Shown here in pieces: positions 36,130-45,095 of a stretch of DNA of 64,000 nucleotides. This DNA comes from Pseudomonas sp. (GTDB lineage: Bacteria > Pseudomonadota > Gammaproteobacteria > Pseudomonadales > Pseudomonadaceae). The notes below the pieces were generated by a model. That model did not search any database, was not told where the DNA came from, and saw only the letters and a program-made list of their open reading frames with translations. How positions within the stretch are numbered: position 1 is the first letter of the stretch; each line of letters starts with the position of its first letter. The stretch covers positions 79,468 through 143,467 of the forward strand of contig NZ_JAGIBG010000007.1 of assembly GCF_017744435.1 (NCBI RefSeq), read 5' to 3'. Position numbers and translations under genes: made by a program.

Positions 36130-37076
36130 CTTGCCCCCTGGGCCAGGCGGCCTAGTTCCCGACGCAGTTGCGCTACGCAGTCTTCGCCGCTGCTGATCAT
36201 CATCAAGGGCACCTGACTACGGCGCAGCAGTTCAGCCACATCGCGCAGGCGCCCGGAAAGGAACTCGCCCAGCGGCCTGCTGACCTGGCGCCGCCCCACT
36301 TCCAGTTCGACCTGCAAGGCACCCTGGGTGATGACCAGACGGCCTTTGTCCGGCACCTTGAGGGCAATCGGGTCATAGACCTGGATGGCAATCACATCGT
36401 TGTGCTGATGCAACTGGCGCAGCAACTGCAACGTTTGCGGGCTGACCCCGGCAAAATCACTGATGATGCACACCAGGTGGTCGTGACCCGCCACGGCCGC
36501 ACAGGTGCGCAGGGCCTGATCGAGCTGATTGTCGCCTTCACGGTCCTCGCCCTGTGCCGACAAGCCCTGGTTGGCCTTCGCGACTTCCGCGCACAGGGCC
36601 TGCACCCGGGCACGACTGCGCAGCGGCCGCAGCGGGGCGATGGCCTCGCTGCCCAGCACCAGGCCACCCACGCGGTCACCGGCATGGAACGCCATCCAGG
36701 CACACAGCGCGCCCAGCTGTGCGGCGGTCACCGACTTGAAATAGCGCTGCGAACCGAAGTACATGCTCATGCGCTGGTCGACCAGCAGCAGCGTTGGCCG
36801 GTCGCGCTCTTCGTTGAAGGTGCGTACGAACGGTTTGCCGTAGCGCAGCGAAGCGCGCCAGTCGAGGTGACGCAGGTCATCACCAGGGATGTAGCGGCGC
36901 AGCTCATCGAAACTCAGTCCACGGCCACGCATGCGCGACGCATGGTTGCCGGACAGAATGCTCGCCAGGGGCTGCCGGGCCAGGAAGCTCAGGCCGCGGG
37001 CACGGGGCTCCAGCGCCATCAGCTCGGCGAGCGAGGTGTAGACGAAGCCATCGGCGGTCACCGGTTGATTGGCCAT
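36126..37076 (-). CDS. DUF58-domain protein
   Basis: 316 residues from the ATG at 37076 (MANQPVTADGFVYTSL). AAGGG lies five to six bases upstream, and a TTG at 37097 is less likely. It has the DUF58 signature GRGLSFDELRRYIPGDDLRHLDWRAS split over about residues 50-75, then a VWA-like fold (TLLLVDQRMSMYFGS). No transmembrane segment, so cytosolic. It sits ten bases after the moxR stop, the usual order. Confidence 0.9.
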   Translation of the reverse strand: MANQPVTADGFVYTSLAELMALEPRARGLSFLARQPLASILSGNHASRMRGRGLSFDELRRYIPGDDLRHLDWRASLRYGKPFVRTFNEERDRPTLLLVDQRMSMYFGSQRYFKSVTAAQLGALCAWMAFHAGDRVGGLVLGSEAIAPLRPLRSRARVQALCAEVAKANQGLSAQGEDREGDNQLDQALRTCAAVAGHDHLVCIISDFAGVSPQTLQLLRQLHQHNDVIAIQVYDPIALKVPDKGRLVITQGALQVELEVGRRQVSRPLGEFLSGRLRDVAELLRRSQVPLMMISSGEDCVAQLRRELGRLAQGAR

Positions 37077-37086
37077 GGGCAGCCCT

Positions 37087-38058
37087 TCAGGTCGCAATGG
37101 CGACTTTGTCCAGCAGCCGGTCGAGCACCTGGTCGGCGCTCACCCCGTCGCTGATGGCGTCGTAGGACAACTGCAGGCGATGGCGCAACACCGGGTGCAT
37201 GATGGCCCGGACATTGTCCGGCGAAACGAAATCCTGGCCATTGAACCAGGCGTGGGCACGCGCTACACGGTCCAGGCTGATCCCTCCGCGTGGGCTGGCG
37301 CCGATATGAATCCAGCGCGCCAGGTCGGCGTCATAGTCCGCGGGGTGTCGGGTGGCATTGACCAGGTCGACCAGGTAGCGGTCGATGGCAGGCGCCACGT
37401 GCACCTGGGCCACCTCGCGCCGTGCGCTGAAGACGACGTCCTGGGGCAGGCGCGCAGGTTCAGGTGCGCTACCGACCTGTTGGTCTTCGCTGCGCACCAG
37501 GCGCAGCACCTGGGCTTCGTCCTCGGGGTGCGGGTAGTCGAGCTGCAGCTTCATGAGGAAGCGGTCCATCTGCGCTTCGGGTAGTGGGTAGGTCCCCTCC
37601 TGTTCGATGGGGTTCTGGGTCGCCAGCACCATGAACAGGCCAGGCATCGGGTAGCTCCGCCCGGCCACGGTGATCTGGCGTTCCTCCATCGCCTCCAGCA
37701 GGGCCGCCTGGACCTTGGCCGGCGCGCGGTTGATCTCGTCGGCCAGGATCACGTTGCCGAACAGCGGCCCCGGTTGAAACTTGATGCTGTTGCCTTCCGG
37801 GGTCTGCTGCAGGATCTCGCCGCCGGTGATGTCCGAAGGCAGCAGATCGGGCGTGAACTGGATGCGCCGCATCTGCGCGTCAAGGTGGGTGGACAGCGCC
37901 TTGACCGTGCGTGTCTTGGCCAGCCCCGGCAGGCTTTCGAGCAGCACGTGCCCGTTGGCCAGCAACGCCAGGACGATGTGGCGAATGGTGTCGGCCTGGC
38001 CAAGCACACTTTCGGCCACTGACGCTTCGAGGCCCTGCACCTGCTGGAGTGTGTTCAC
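37087..38058 (-). CDS. MoxR-family AAA+ ATPase
   Basis: 323 residues. Walker A is the MoxR form LPGLAKT (43-49), Walker B is VILADEINRAP, sensor 1 is ATQNPIEQEGTYPLPEAQMDRF. A C-terminal helical AAA lid follows. MoxR ATPases work with VWA partners to insert cofactors or remodel target proteins, as shown for methanol dehydrogenase activation. It is followed by the whole DUF58/DUF4381/VWA/BatD set and preceded 68 bp upstream by the octaheme cytochrome gene. Target not known, but see the findings for candidates. Confidence 0.93.
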   Translation of the reverse strand: MNTLQQVQGLEASVAESVLGQADTIRHIVLALLANGHVLLESLPGLAKTRTVKALSTHLDAQMRRIQFTPDLLPSDITGGEILQQTPEGNSIKFQPGPLFGNVILADEINRAPAKVQAALLEAMEERQITVAGRSYPMPGLFMVLATQNPIEQEGTYPLPEAQMDRFLMKLQLDYPHPEDEAQVLRLVRSEDQQVGSAPEPARLPQDVVFSARREVAQVHVAPAIDRYLVDLVNATRHPADYDADLARWIHIGASPRGGISLDRVARAHAWFNGQDFVSPDNVRAIMHPVLRHRLQLSYDAISDGVSADQVLDRLLDKVAIAT

Positions 38059-38126
38059 GTTGCGCTCCCTGTGCTTTGCATTCGAGTGTTAACTCTAGTC
38101 GTAATGAGTATTGCTGCACGCCGGCG

Positions 38127-40442
38127 CTATTGGCCGTTGCGCCAATAAGGCTCGATCGCCTGCAGGCGCGGGTCGTCCGGCGCCACTTCGCGCATGTGCT
38201 GGACATAGCCGAACGCTTGCTGGCGTTCGCCGGCCAGGGCGTGCAGGTAGATCAGCGAGTACAGCAGGTCGGGGTCGTCCGGCGACTGCTGCAGGCCGCT
38301 GCGCAACGCCTCCAGCGCTTCCGGGCGACGCTCCATGCGCGACAGCAGCAAGCCCTGGTTGTAGCGGATGCGCGGGTTGCCGGGCAGCGCCTGGGCGGCT
38401 TGTTCCATCCAGCCCAGCGCCTCTTCGGCCTTGCCCCGCTCCACCAGCAGCAGGGCAAGCATGTAGGCCAGGTTGCCGCGGTCGGCCACGGGCGTCTTCT
38501 CCAGCGCCACGCCGTCGCGCAGTAACCCTTCGGCTTCGTCCAGGCGTTGCGCGCCACTGGCCAGGGTCACCAGGTTGACCCGGGCCGGGGTGAAGTAAGG
38601 GTCCATATGCAGTGCCTGGCGGTATTGCTCCATGGCCTGCTCGTCATGCCCCTGGCGTGACAGCAGCACCGCCAGGTTCAGGCGCCCGCCCGGCAGGTCG
38701 GCATTGCCCCGCAGGCGCTGCTCGTAGTCCGCAACCAGTGCCTTGAACAGCGCCTGGCTGGCTGGCGGCACTTGCATTGGCGAAACGTCGGCCATGGCCC
38801 GCACGGTTTCGTCCCTGACCGCGAGGCTGGGGTCTTCGAGCAGCGGCAGCAGCGTTTTCAGGCGCTGCTCGGGCGGCACGCTGCTGAACCCCGATACGGC
38901 ATAGGCCCGGATCAGCGGGTCCGGGTCCTGTAGCGCCCAGCGCAGGTTGCTGCTGGCCGCCGGGCCAAGGTCGGCCAGCTGGTCGGCTGCCGTGGCGCGC
39001 ACGATCGCCGGGTTGGCCTTGTCGGCGAGCACGTAGCCCAGGCGGCTGAGGGTCGTGGAAGGGTCTGCCTGCACGGCATGGAAGGCCTGCCCGTAATGCT
39101 GGGGGCGCTTGGGTGCGTCGAACCATTGTTCGATGGCCGCCGCTGCCCAGGCCGGTTTCTGGTCCTGGTGACAGGCCGTGCAGGCATCGGGGCTGTCGGT
39201 CTGCCCGGCCAGGTCAGGGCGTGGAATGCGCAGGCTGTGATCACGGCGCGGGTCGACCACCATGTAGGTCTTGGTCGGCATGTGACAGTTCACGCACTGG
39301 GCACCTGGCGAGCCTGCCGCGTGATGGTGGTGCGCCGGGCTGTCGTAGTCCTTGGCCTGCAGGCCGGCGAAACGCGCCGTGTTGGGCTGGGGGTTGTGGC
39401 ATTGCTGGCACAGTCCGTTGCCTTCGAGGCGCACCTTGGTGGTGTGCGGGTTGTGGCAATCGGTACAGGTGACGCCGGCCGCGTACATCTTGCTTTGGGT
39501 GAACGAGCCGAACTCATACACCTCACCGTCTATCTGCCCGTCGGCATGGTACAGGCCGGTGCGTAGCGTGGCCGGCAGGCTCTGGTCGAGTTGCGGATGG
39601 CCAGGCAACTGGCCGGTACCGAGCCCCTGGCGACGGCTGTGGCAATACGCGCACTGCTCGACCACGCCCTTGCTGCCCAGGGCCTTGTAGTCCACCGCCA
39701 GGCCTTTGTTCGCCAGGCTGCTGGCGGGTTTGGCCGTGGCCCAGTCGACATGCGCCTGGCCAGGGCCATGGCAGCTCTGGCAACCGACCGCCTGCTCCTT
39801 CCAGGTGCTGGCGAAGCTGTCGTGCTGGTCGTCGTAATTTTTCAGCAGGCGGGTCGAATGGCAGTCGGCGCACATGGCGTTCCAGTTCTGGTAGCGACCG
39901 GTCCAGTGCAAGGGGTCGTCGGGTGTGAAGCGCTGGCCCGGATACAGCGAGAACCAGCGTTGCCCGCCCTGCGCCTCGGGGCGGCTGTCCCAGGCGATGG
40001 TCAGCGCTTGCAGGCGCCCGCGTGACAGCGCCACCAGGTACTGCTGCAGCGGTTGATGGCCAAAGGTGTAGAGGATGCGAAAATCGGCCGGCTTGCCGTC
40101 CTCGCCCTCGATGTTGACGAAGTAGCCGCCGTCCTTGCGATAGAAATGCGCCTTGACCCCCGCCTCGTCGAAGCGGGTGTCGTTAAAGTAGCCCAGCACA
40201 TTCTCGGCATTGGCGTCACGCAACGCCCAGCCGTGGTCGGAGTGCTGCCATTGCCCGGACTGTTCGGCGTGGCAGCCGAGGCAGCTCTGTTGCGGTGCAT
40301 AGCCCTCACCGGTTGCGGCTGCCGGCAACCGCCCCACCTCGTCGGCTGCCCAGGCAGCGGCGCTGCCACAAAAGATCACGGCCAACAGCCACCTTGCCAC
40401 CGAGCGCATGCGCTGTGGTCCCGCTCGTCCAGCTCCTGCCAT
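38127..40442 (-). CDS. Octaheme c-type cytochrome with HEAT and TPR repeats
   Basis: About 771 residues from the ATG at 40442, which has GGAG six bases upstream. A later start at 40409 or an earlier one at 40448 is possible. Sec signal peptide (WLLAVIFCGSAAAWA). Eight CxxCH heme-binding motifs: CLGCH, CADCH, CQSCH, CAYCH, CTDCH, CQQCH, CVNCH, CTACH. All have His as the fifth residue, so no CxxCK catalytic heme is seen. HEAT-like helices follow (about 470-560), then four to five TPRs to the C-terminus. Periplasmic. Related proteins are annotated as cytochrome c554-like. The TPR tail suggests docking to a partner. Confidence 0.87.
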   Translation of the reverse strand: MAGAGRAGPQRMRSVARWLLAVIFCGSAAAWAADEVGRLPAAATGEGYAPQQSCLGCHAEQSGQWQHSDHGWALRDANAENVLGYFNDTRFDEAGVKAHFYRKDGGYFVNIEGEDGKPADFRILYTFGHQPLQQYLVALSRGRLQALTIAWDSRPEAQGGQRWFSLYPGQRFTPDDPLHWTGRYQNWNAMCADCHSTRLLKNYDDQHDSFASTWKEQAVGCQSCHGPGQAHVDWATAKPASSLANKGLAVDYKALGSKGVVEQCAYCHSRRQGLGTGQLPGHPQLDQSLPATLRTGLYHADGQIDGEVYEFGSFTQSKMYAAGVTCTDCHNPHTTKVRLEGNGLCQQCHNPQPNTARFAGLQAKDYDSPAHHHHAAGSPGAQCVNCHMPTKTYMVVDPRRDHSLRIPRPDLAGQTDSPDACTACHQDQKPAWAAAAIEQWFDAPKRPQHYGQAFHAVQADPSTTLSRLGYVLADKANPAIVRATAADQLADLGPAASSNLRWALQDPDPLIRAYAVSGFSSVPPEQRLKTLLPLLEDPSLAVRDETVRAMADVSPMQVPPASQALFKALVADYEQRLRGNADLPGGRLNLAVLLSRQGHDEQAMEQYRQALHMDPYFTPARVNLVTLASGAQRLDEAEGLLRDGVALEKTPVADRGNLAYMLALLLVERGKAEEALGWMEQAAQALPGNPRIRYNQGLLLSRMERRPEALEALRSGLQQSPDDPDLLYSLIYLHALAGERQQAFGYVQHMREVAPDDPRLQAIEPYWRNGQ

Positions 40443-40506
40443 CCCCATCTCCACGTCCAGTTGCAGTCGCCCTTCGCGGGCTGTCGTTAAAATCAGCAGT
40501 TCTGGT

Positions 40507-42192
40507 TCAAGTCGCAAAGGCCACGATGATCGGCCCGCACACCGCCAACAACACGTTGGAGATGGCATAGCACACCGTGAAGCCGATCACCGGTGTGTGG
40601 CTGCCGGACATCTCGATCACCTTGTTCATCGAGGCCGCTTCGGTCTGGGCGCCGGCCAGCGCTCCCAGCAGAACCATCGGGTGCAGGCGCAGTACATAAC
40701 GCCCGAAGTACAGCGCTACCAGCGGTGGCAGCAAGGTCACCACCATGCCCGACAGCAACAGTGCCACGCCCTGCTCGCGCATGGCCTCGAACGCCGCCGG
40801 CCCGGCCAGCAGCCCGACCACCGCACCGAATGCGGTCAGGCCGAACTCGGAAAACGCCCACTGCGCCGCCGCCGGCATGCCGCCGATGTCCGGGTGCCGC
40901 GAGTTGAGCCAGCCGACCAGCAGGCCGACCAGCAGCACGCCGCCACCCACGCCCAGTTCGACGGGGATCATCCCGACATGGGTCGAGAGCATGCCGAGCA
41001 AGGCGCCAGCCACCATCCCCAGGCTGTGCACGGCGATATCCGATTTGTAGCTGCGCTCGCGGATCCGTCCCAATTGCCTGGCCACCGCTTCGACACTGGC
41101 GGTGCGCCCAGTCAATGCGATCACATCGCCACGGCGCAGCACGGTGTTGGGCAGCACCGGCAGCTCCAGGCCCTGGCGGCTGATGCTGTCGATGAAACAG
41201 CCCATGCGCCCGGCGCCGCTGACGTGATTGCGGATCTGCCGCAGGGTCTTGCCGTGAAAGGCGCGGGCCGTCAGGACAATGTCCGCCGAGCGGGTGGCGA
41301 ACGACAGTGAGCGCGGATCGTCGATATCCGGGCCAACCTGCTGGGCCAGTTCGGCGACTGCCTCGCGCAGGGCATAGATACCCAGCACGTCGCCCAGTTG
41401 CAGCACCAGGGCCGGGTCACGCTCGATCACCTGCTCGCCGCGCACCACCCGCTCCACGCTCATCAACGGGTGCAGGCGCTCGATGGCGCCAATGCTCGCC
41501 CCCGCGAGCCGGGGATCCTGCAGGCGATGGGCGCGCACCACGATGCGGGTATAGGGGATGCTCAGCACCTCGTCCTGGTTGTCGATGCCCAGTGTCGCCT
41601 CCAGTTCGCGGGCAGCGCTGCGCAGGTCGACGCGCAGCAGCCAGGGGGCGATGCTGCCGACGAAGACGATCAGGCCAACGGTGCCGAACAGGTAGGTGAT
41701 TGCATAGGCGATGGCCATGTGGCTGTTGAGCTGTGCCTTGTCGGCATCAGCCAGCGGCAGGTGGGCAATGGCACTGCTGGCGGTACCCATGATCGCCGTG
41801 TCGGTCAACGCGCCGGCACCCAGGCCGGCCGTGAACCCGGCGTCGAAGTGAAAGACCAGGTTCATCATCAGGATGCTGCCCAGCGCCACCGCGCACAACA
41901 CCGTGGAGAACACCACCAGCTTGAGCGTGCCGGCATTCAGGCTGCCGAAGAACTCCGGCCCGCTCTTGAACCCTACGGCATAGATGAACAGCACGAAAAA
42001 CACCGATTTCAACGCCTGCGGCACTTCCAGCCCGATCTGCCCGATCAGCAGGCCCATCAGCAGCGCACCGGCCACCGACCCTAGGTGGAAGCTGCCCAGG
42101 CGCAGTCGCCCCAGCAGCATGCCCAGGGCAATGGCCAGGAACACCGCGATTTCCGGGTTCGAGCGCAGGGCCTGAAGCACGAAGTCGATCAT
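40507..42192 (-). CDS. AspT/YidE-family transporter with two TrkA-C domains
   Basis: 561 residues. Five N-terminal helices with GFKSGPEFFGSL, two central TrkA-C (RCK_C) regulatory domains (about 205-375; the second has GDVIALTGRTASVEA), then five to six C-terminal helices with AGAQTEAASMNKV. This is the aspartate:alanine exchanger architecture. The substrate cannot be read and many members are not AspT. The ATG overlaps the MscS stop by four bases, so the two are co-translated. Confidence 0.85.
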   Translation of the reverse strand: MIDFVLQALRSNPEIAVFLAIALGMLLGRLRLGSFHLGSVAGALLMGLLIGQIGLEVPQALKSVFFVLFIYAVGFKSGPEFFGSLNAGTLKLVVFSTVLCAVALGSILMMNLVFHFDAGFTAGLGAGALTDTAIMGTASSAIAHLPLADADKAQLNSHMAIAYAITYLFGTVGLIVFVGSIAPWLLRVDLRSAARELEATLGIDNQDEVLSIPYTRIVVRAHRLQDPRLAGASIGAIERLHPLMSVERVVRGEQVIERDPALVLQLGDVLGIYALREAVAELAQQVGPDIDDPRSLSFATRSADIVLTARAFHGKTLRQIRNHVSGAGRMGCFIDSISRQGLELPVLPNTVLRRGDVIALTGRTASVEAVARQLGRIRERSYKSDIAVHSLGMVAGALLGMLSTHVGMIPVELGVGGGVLLVGLLVGWLNSRHPDIGGMPAAAQWAFSEFGLTAFGAVVGLLAGPAAFEAMREQGVALLLSGMVVTLLPPLVALYFGRYVLRLHPMVLLGALAGAQTEAASMNKVIEMSGSHTPVIGFTVCYAISNVLLAVCGPIIVAFAT

Positions 42193-43814
42193 CGCTGGCT
42201 GTCCTCGGGTGGCGACGCCGGGGCGTTGTACCAGTTCTCCCTCGGTACGACCTTGTCCTGCTCAGGGTCACCCAGATAATGAGGCGACATGATCTGCACG
42301 CCATACTCGTTGAACACGTCCTGGATATTGGCATGCAGCATGGTCAGCAGCTCTGCCCGTGGGCGAGGTTCGCTCGGCACGGCCTGGGCCACCAGGCGGT
42401 ATTCCGGGTAGAAATCCGACAAGGCGGTCTGGAACACCTGGGGCCGGGGGGTGTGCAGGACGCCGTCCGTGCGCTTCGCCGCCTCCAGCAGCATCGCCTC
42501 GACCTGGCGCCAGGGCGTGTCATAGCCGATGGTGACCGTGGTATCGACCACATACCCCTGCCCTTGCACCACACGTGAATAGTTCTTGGTCACCGCACCG
42601 GTGATCATCGAGTTGGGCAGCGTCAGTACTTCGCCCAGGCCGGTGCGAATGCTGGTGGTGAACATGCCCAGCTCGGTGACGGTGCCTTCGTGCTCGCCAA
42701 TGCGCACGTATTCGCCGGGGCGCAGGGTGCGCGTGTAGGTGAGGATCAGCCCGGCGGCGGCCTGGCCGACCACACTGGTCGCACCGAGGGAAATCATCAG
42801 GCCGATCAGCACCGAAAGCCCCTTGAACGCGTCGGTGTCGGCACCGGGCAGATAGGGGTAAGCCATGGCCACGGCGAACAGCCAGATGGCCAGGGCCGTC
42901 AGCCGGGTGGTCGGTTGCAGGGTTTCCTGGGTCAGCCAGCTGATCGTGCCAGGCCGCGCCAGGCGCTCGAGCAGGCGCTTGCTGAAGGCACTGATGCCAC
43001 GGGCGATGAAGAAGATCAGCAGGGCGATCAGCAGCCCAGGCACCGCATCGACGATACCGGTCAGCACGTGGCGCAACAAACCCAGCAGGTACAGGTTCAG
43101 GCTTTCGCCCCACGGCCGCGTATAGGGGAATCGTTGCAGAACGAAGCTGAGCCATTCATAGGTCAGCAGCAGGATCAACGTCCAGCGCAACAAGGCCAGC
43201 AGCCGCCGCAACAAGGGATACAGGTTGCTCGAATCGACCAGCTGGGTACGCCCGATGCGCAAGGCGCTGGTGTGTTTGCGCACACGCTGGGGCAACCACG
43301 ACAGTGCCTTGCCGTGCAGCCACACGCAGAGTTTGACCAGCGCCAGGTAGATCAGGGTCGCAGCGCCGCTCAAGCCGACCGCGACCAACAGGAAACGCAA
43401 GCTGTGTGCCTGCCGGGCTTCTTCCACGACCTGGCTCAAGCGCTGGGCAGCCTGCTCAGCACCCTGGCGAGCATCCAGGTCGGCGCCAGCCAGGTCCCTG
43501 GGCGAGACGATGAACGCCCGGCGATCCCCCAGCAGCACCATGTAACTGTCCTGAATCGGGTCCACGCTGACCTGGCCAGCAAAGCCCTCGTCGAGCTGTT
43601 CATTGATGACCGCTGCGGCGCGCCGGACACGGGCAGCCGGCACTTCACCCAGCAATGTGGCATGAAAGACCACGATCGAACGGTTGGCGATTTTCAGCTC
43701 GGCAGGCTCGGCGCTTGTTGACGCCACCTCCTCGACTGCCTGACTGCTGCCGCACAACAGTGTGGCTGCCAATGCCAGGCACGCTGCCAGGCCGGCAAGC
43801 ATCCGCCTAGCCAT
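42189..43814 (-). CDS. Mechanosensitive ion channel, MscS family
   Basis: 541 residues from the ATG at 43814 with GGAG nine bases upstream. Signal peptide (LAACLALAATLLCGSSQA), a periplasmic domain (about 25-160), several membrane helices, and the MscS pore and beta domain (LGATSVVGQAAAGLILTYTRTLRPGEYVRIG; LTLPNSMITGAVTKNYSR). Larger than E. coli MscS, like the MscM-type group. It would open on membrane tension to release solutes. It is coupled by an ATGA overlap to the AspT-type transporter. Confidence 0.9.
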   Translation of the reverse strand: MARRMLAGLAACLALAATLLCGSSQAVEEVASTSAEPAELKIANRSIVVFHATLLGEVPAARVRRAAAVINEQLDEGFAGQVSVDPIQDSYMVLLGDRRAFIVSPRDLAGADLDARQGAEQAAQRLSQVVEEARQAHSLRFLLVAVGLSGAATLIYLALVKLCVWLHGKALSWLPQRVRKHTSALRIGRTQLVDSSNLYPLLRRLLALLRWTLILLLTYEWLSFVLQRFPYTRPWGESLNLYLLGLLRHVLTGIVDAVPGLLIALLIFFIARGISAFSKRLLERLARPGTISWLTQETLQPTTRLTALAIWLFAVAMAYPYLPGADTDAFKGLSVLIGLMISLGATSVVGQAAAGLILTYTRTLRPGEYVRIGEHEGTVTELGMFTTSIRTGLGEVLTLPNSMITGAVTKNYSRVVQGQGYVVDTTVTIGYDTPWRQVEAMLLEAAKRTDGVLHTPRPQVFQTALSDFYPEYRLVAQAVPSEPRPRAELLTMLHANIQDVFNEYGVQIMSPHYLGDPEQDKVVPRENWYNAPASPPEDSQR

Positions 43815-43989
43815 AAGCGCGCACTCCGAAAGTGGGCATGGCAGCATCGGCGCTCTCCTGGCAGGCGTGGGTATCAGCAGCGTAGTACAGCGCCTGTGGC
43901 AAGCAAACGGTGCACACGGGCAGTGGCCAGTCCAGCGTTGCCCCGCCGACTACACTCAATCCACACAGGCCTGCGCAGAGACTGCCGCC

Positions 43990-44856
43990 ATGACGACGCA
44001 AACCGCAATCGTGTTCGCTGGTGGTGGCAGCCTGGGGGCGGTTCAAGTGGGCATGTTGCGGGCCTTGGTGGAGGCCAATGTTCAATTCGACAGGGTGATC
44101 GGGGCCTCGGTCGGCGCAATCAATGGCGCCTATTTTGCCGCCAGGCCCGACGTGCAGGGTGTCGAGACGCTCGCCGATTTCTGGCGAAACCTGAACAGAG
44201 CCGACATCTTCCCCCTGTCCTGGCTCGACACCTGTAGAGGGCTGATCAAGCGGCGCGGTTTTCTGCTGCAGCCGGCAGCGCTGCACCGGCTGCTTGGCCA
44301 GGCGCTGCCCATTCATCGCATCGAGGATGCGCAACTGCCCCTGCATATTGTGACTACCGACTTGCTCAGTGGTGCCGAAACCGTTCTGTCCAGCGGTGAG
44401 CTTGAGCAAGCGTTGCTGGCCAGCGCCGCCATCCCGCTGGTGTTCCCGAGTGTTCAGATCGGCGACCAGTTCCTGGTGGATGGCGGTGTAGCCAGCAACA
44501 CCCCCATTTCGACCGCGGTAACCCTGGGGGCCAACAAGGTTGTGGTGATCCCCACTGGTTTCAGTTGTGCCCTGACACAGCCGCCCAAGGGGCTGATTGC
44601 CCTGGCCCTGCACACCGTCAACCTGATGAGCATGCGCCAGCTGGTAAGCGATATCGAACACTTCCGTACGCTCACCAGCCTGCACATCGTTCCGCCGCTG
44701 TGCCCAGTGGATGTCTCAGTGTTCAATTTTGACCAGACCGACGCTTTGCTGGAGCGCGCCTATGAGCAAACGCTTCGGTGGCTGGACCGCGGTGGCCTCG
44801 AGCGCACCAAGGTGCCGGGTGCGTTGACCATTCACTCCCACGCCCATGAGCACTGA
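43990..44856 (+). CDS. Patatin-like phospholipase
   Basis: 288 residues from the ATG at 43990 (MTTQTAIVFAGGG). An upstream frame to 43762 is not family-like. Catalytic dyad visible: GASVG with Ser40, and VDGG with Asp164. The oxyanion loop is GGGSLG (11-16). No signal peptide, so cytosolic or secreted by another route. Divergent from the MscS/AspT pair (175-bp spacer). Lipid acyl hydrolase is the family activity. Substrate unknown. Confidence 0.9.
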   Translation: MTTQTAIVFAGGGSLGAVQVGMLRALVEANVQFDRVIGASVGAINGAYFAARPDVQGVETLADFWRNLNRADIFPLSWLDTCRGLIKRRGFLLQPAALHRLLGQALPIHRIEDAQLPLHIVTTDLLSGAETVLSSGELEQALLASAAIPLVFPSVQIGDQFLVDGGVASNTPISTAVTLGANKVVVIPTGFSCALTQPPKGLIALALHTVNLMSMRQLVSDIEHFRTLTSLHIVPPLCPVDVSVFNFDQTDALLERAYEQTLRWLDRGGLERTKVPGALTIHSHAHEH

Positions 44857-44888
44857 ACGACACTATCTGGCTTTTCCGCCTGTCCCCC

Positions 44889-44914
44889 CTGTTCCGCCGT
44901 TACAGCCGGAACAG
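44889..44914 (+). repeat. Inverted repeat after the patatin gene
   Basis: CTGTTCCG and CGGAACAG with a ten-base loop, 33 bp after the patatin stop and without a T-tract. It may be a weak terminator between the convergent patatin and monooxygenase genes. The rest of 44857-45095 (239 bp) shows nothing I recognise. Confidence 0.4.
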
Positions 44915-45095
44915 ATACTTAGCCCTGGCAAATGACCCGATATAGGGTGCCGCGAACCCGAACATGGGTGCCATGGCCTGGCGCGCAGATAGCAATGGTC
45001 TACAAGGAGCATGGCCGGTTTACCCACTTTGTGGAGTTTCCCTGGCTTACAGCAAGTCCTGTTCCAACGCTCAGGCAATCGCCGTACCCGGCACC

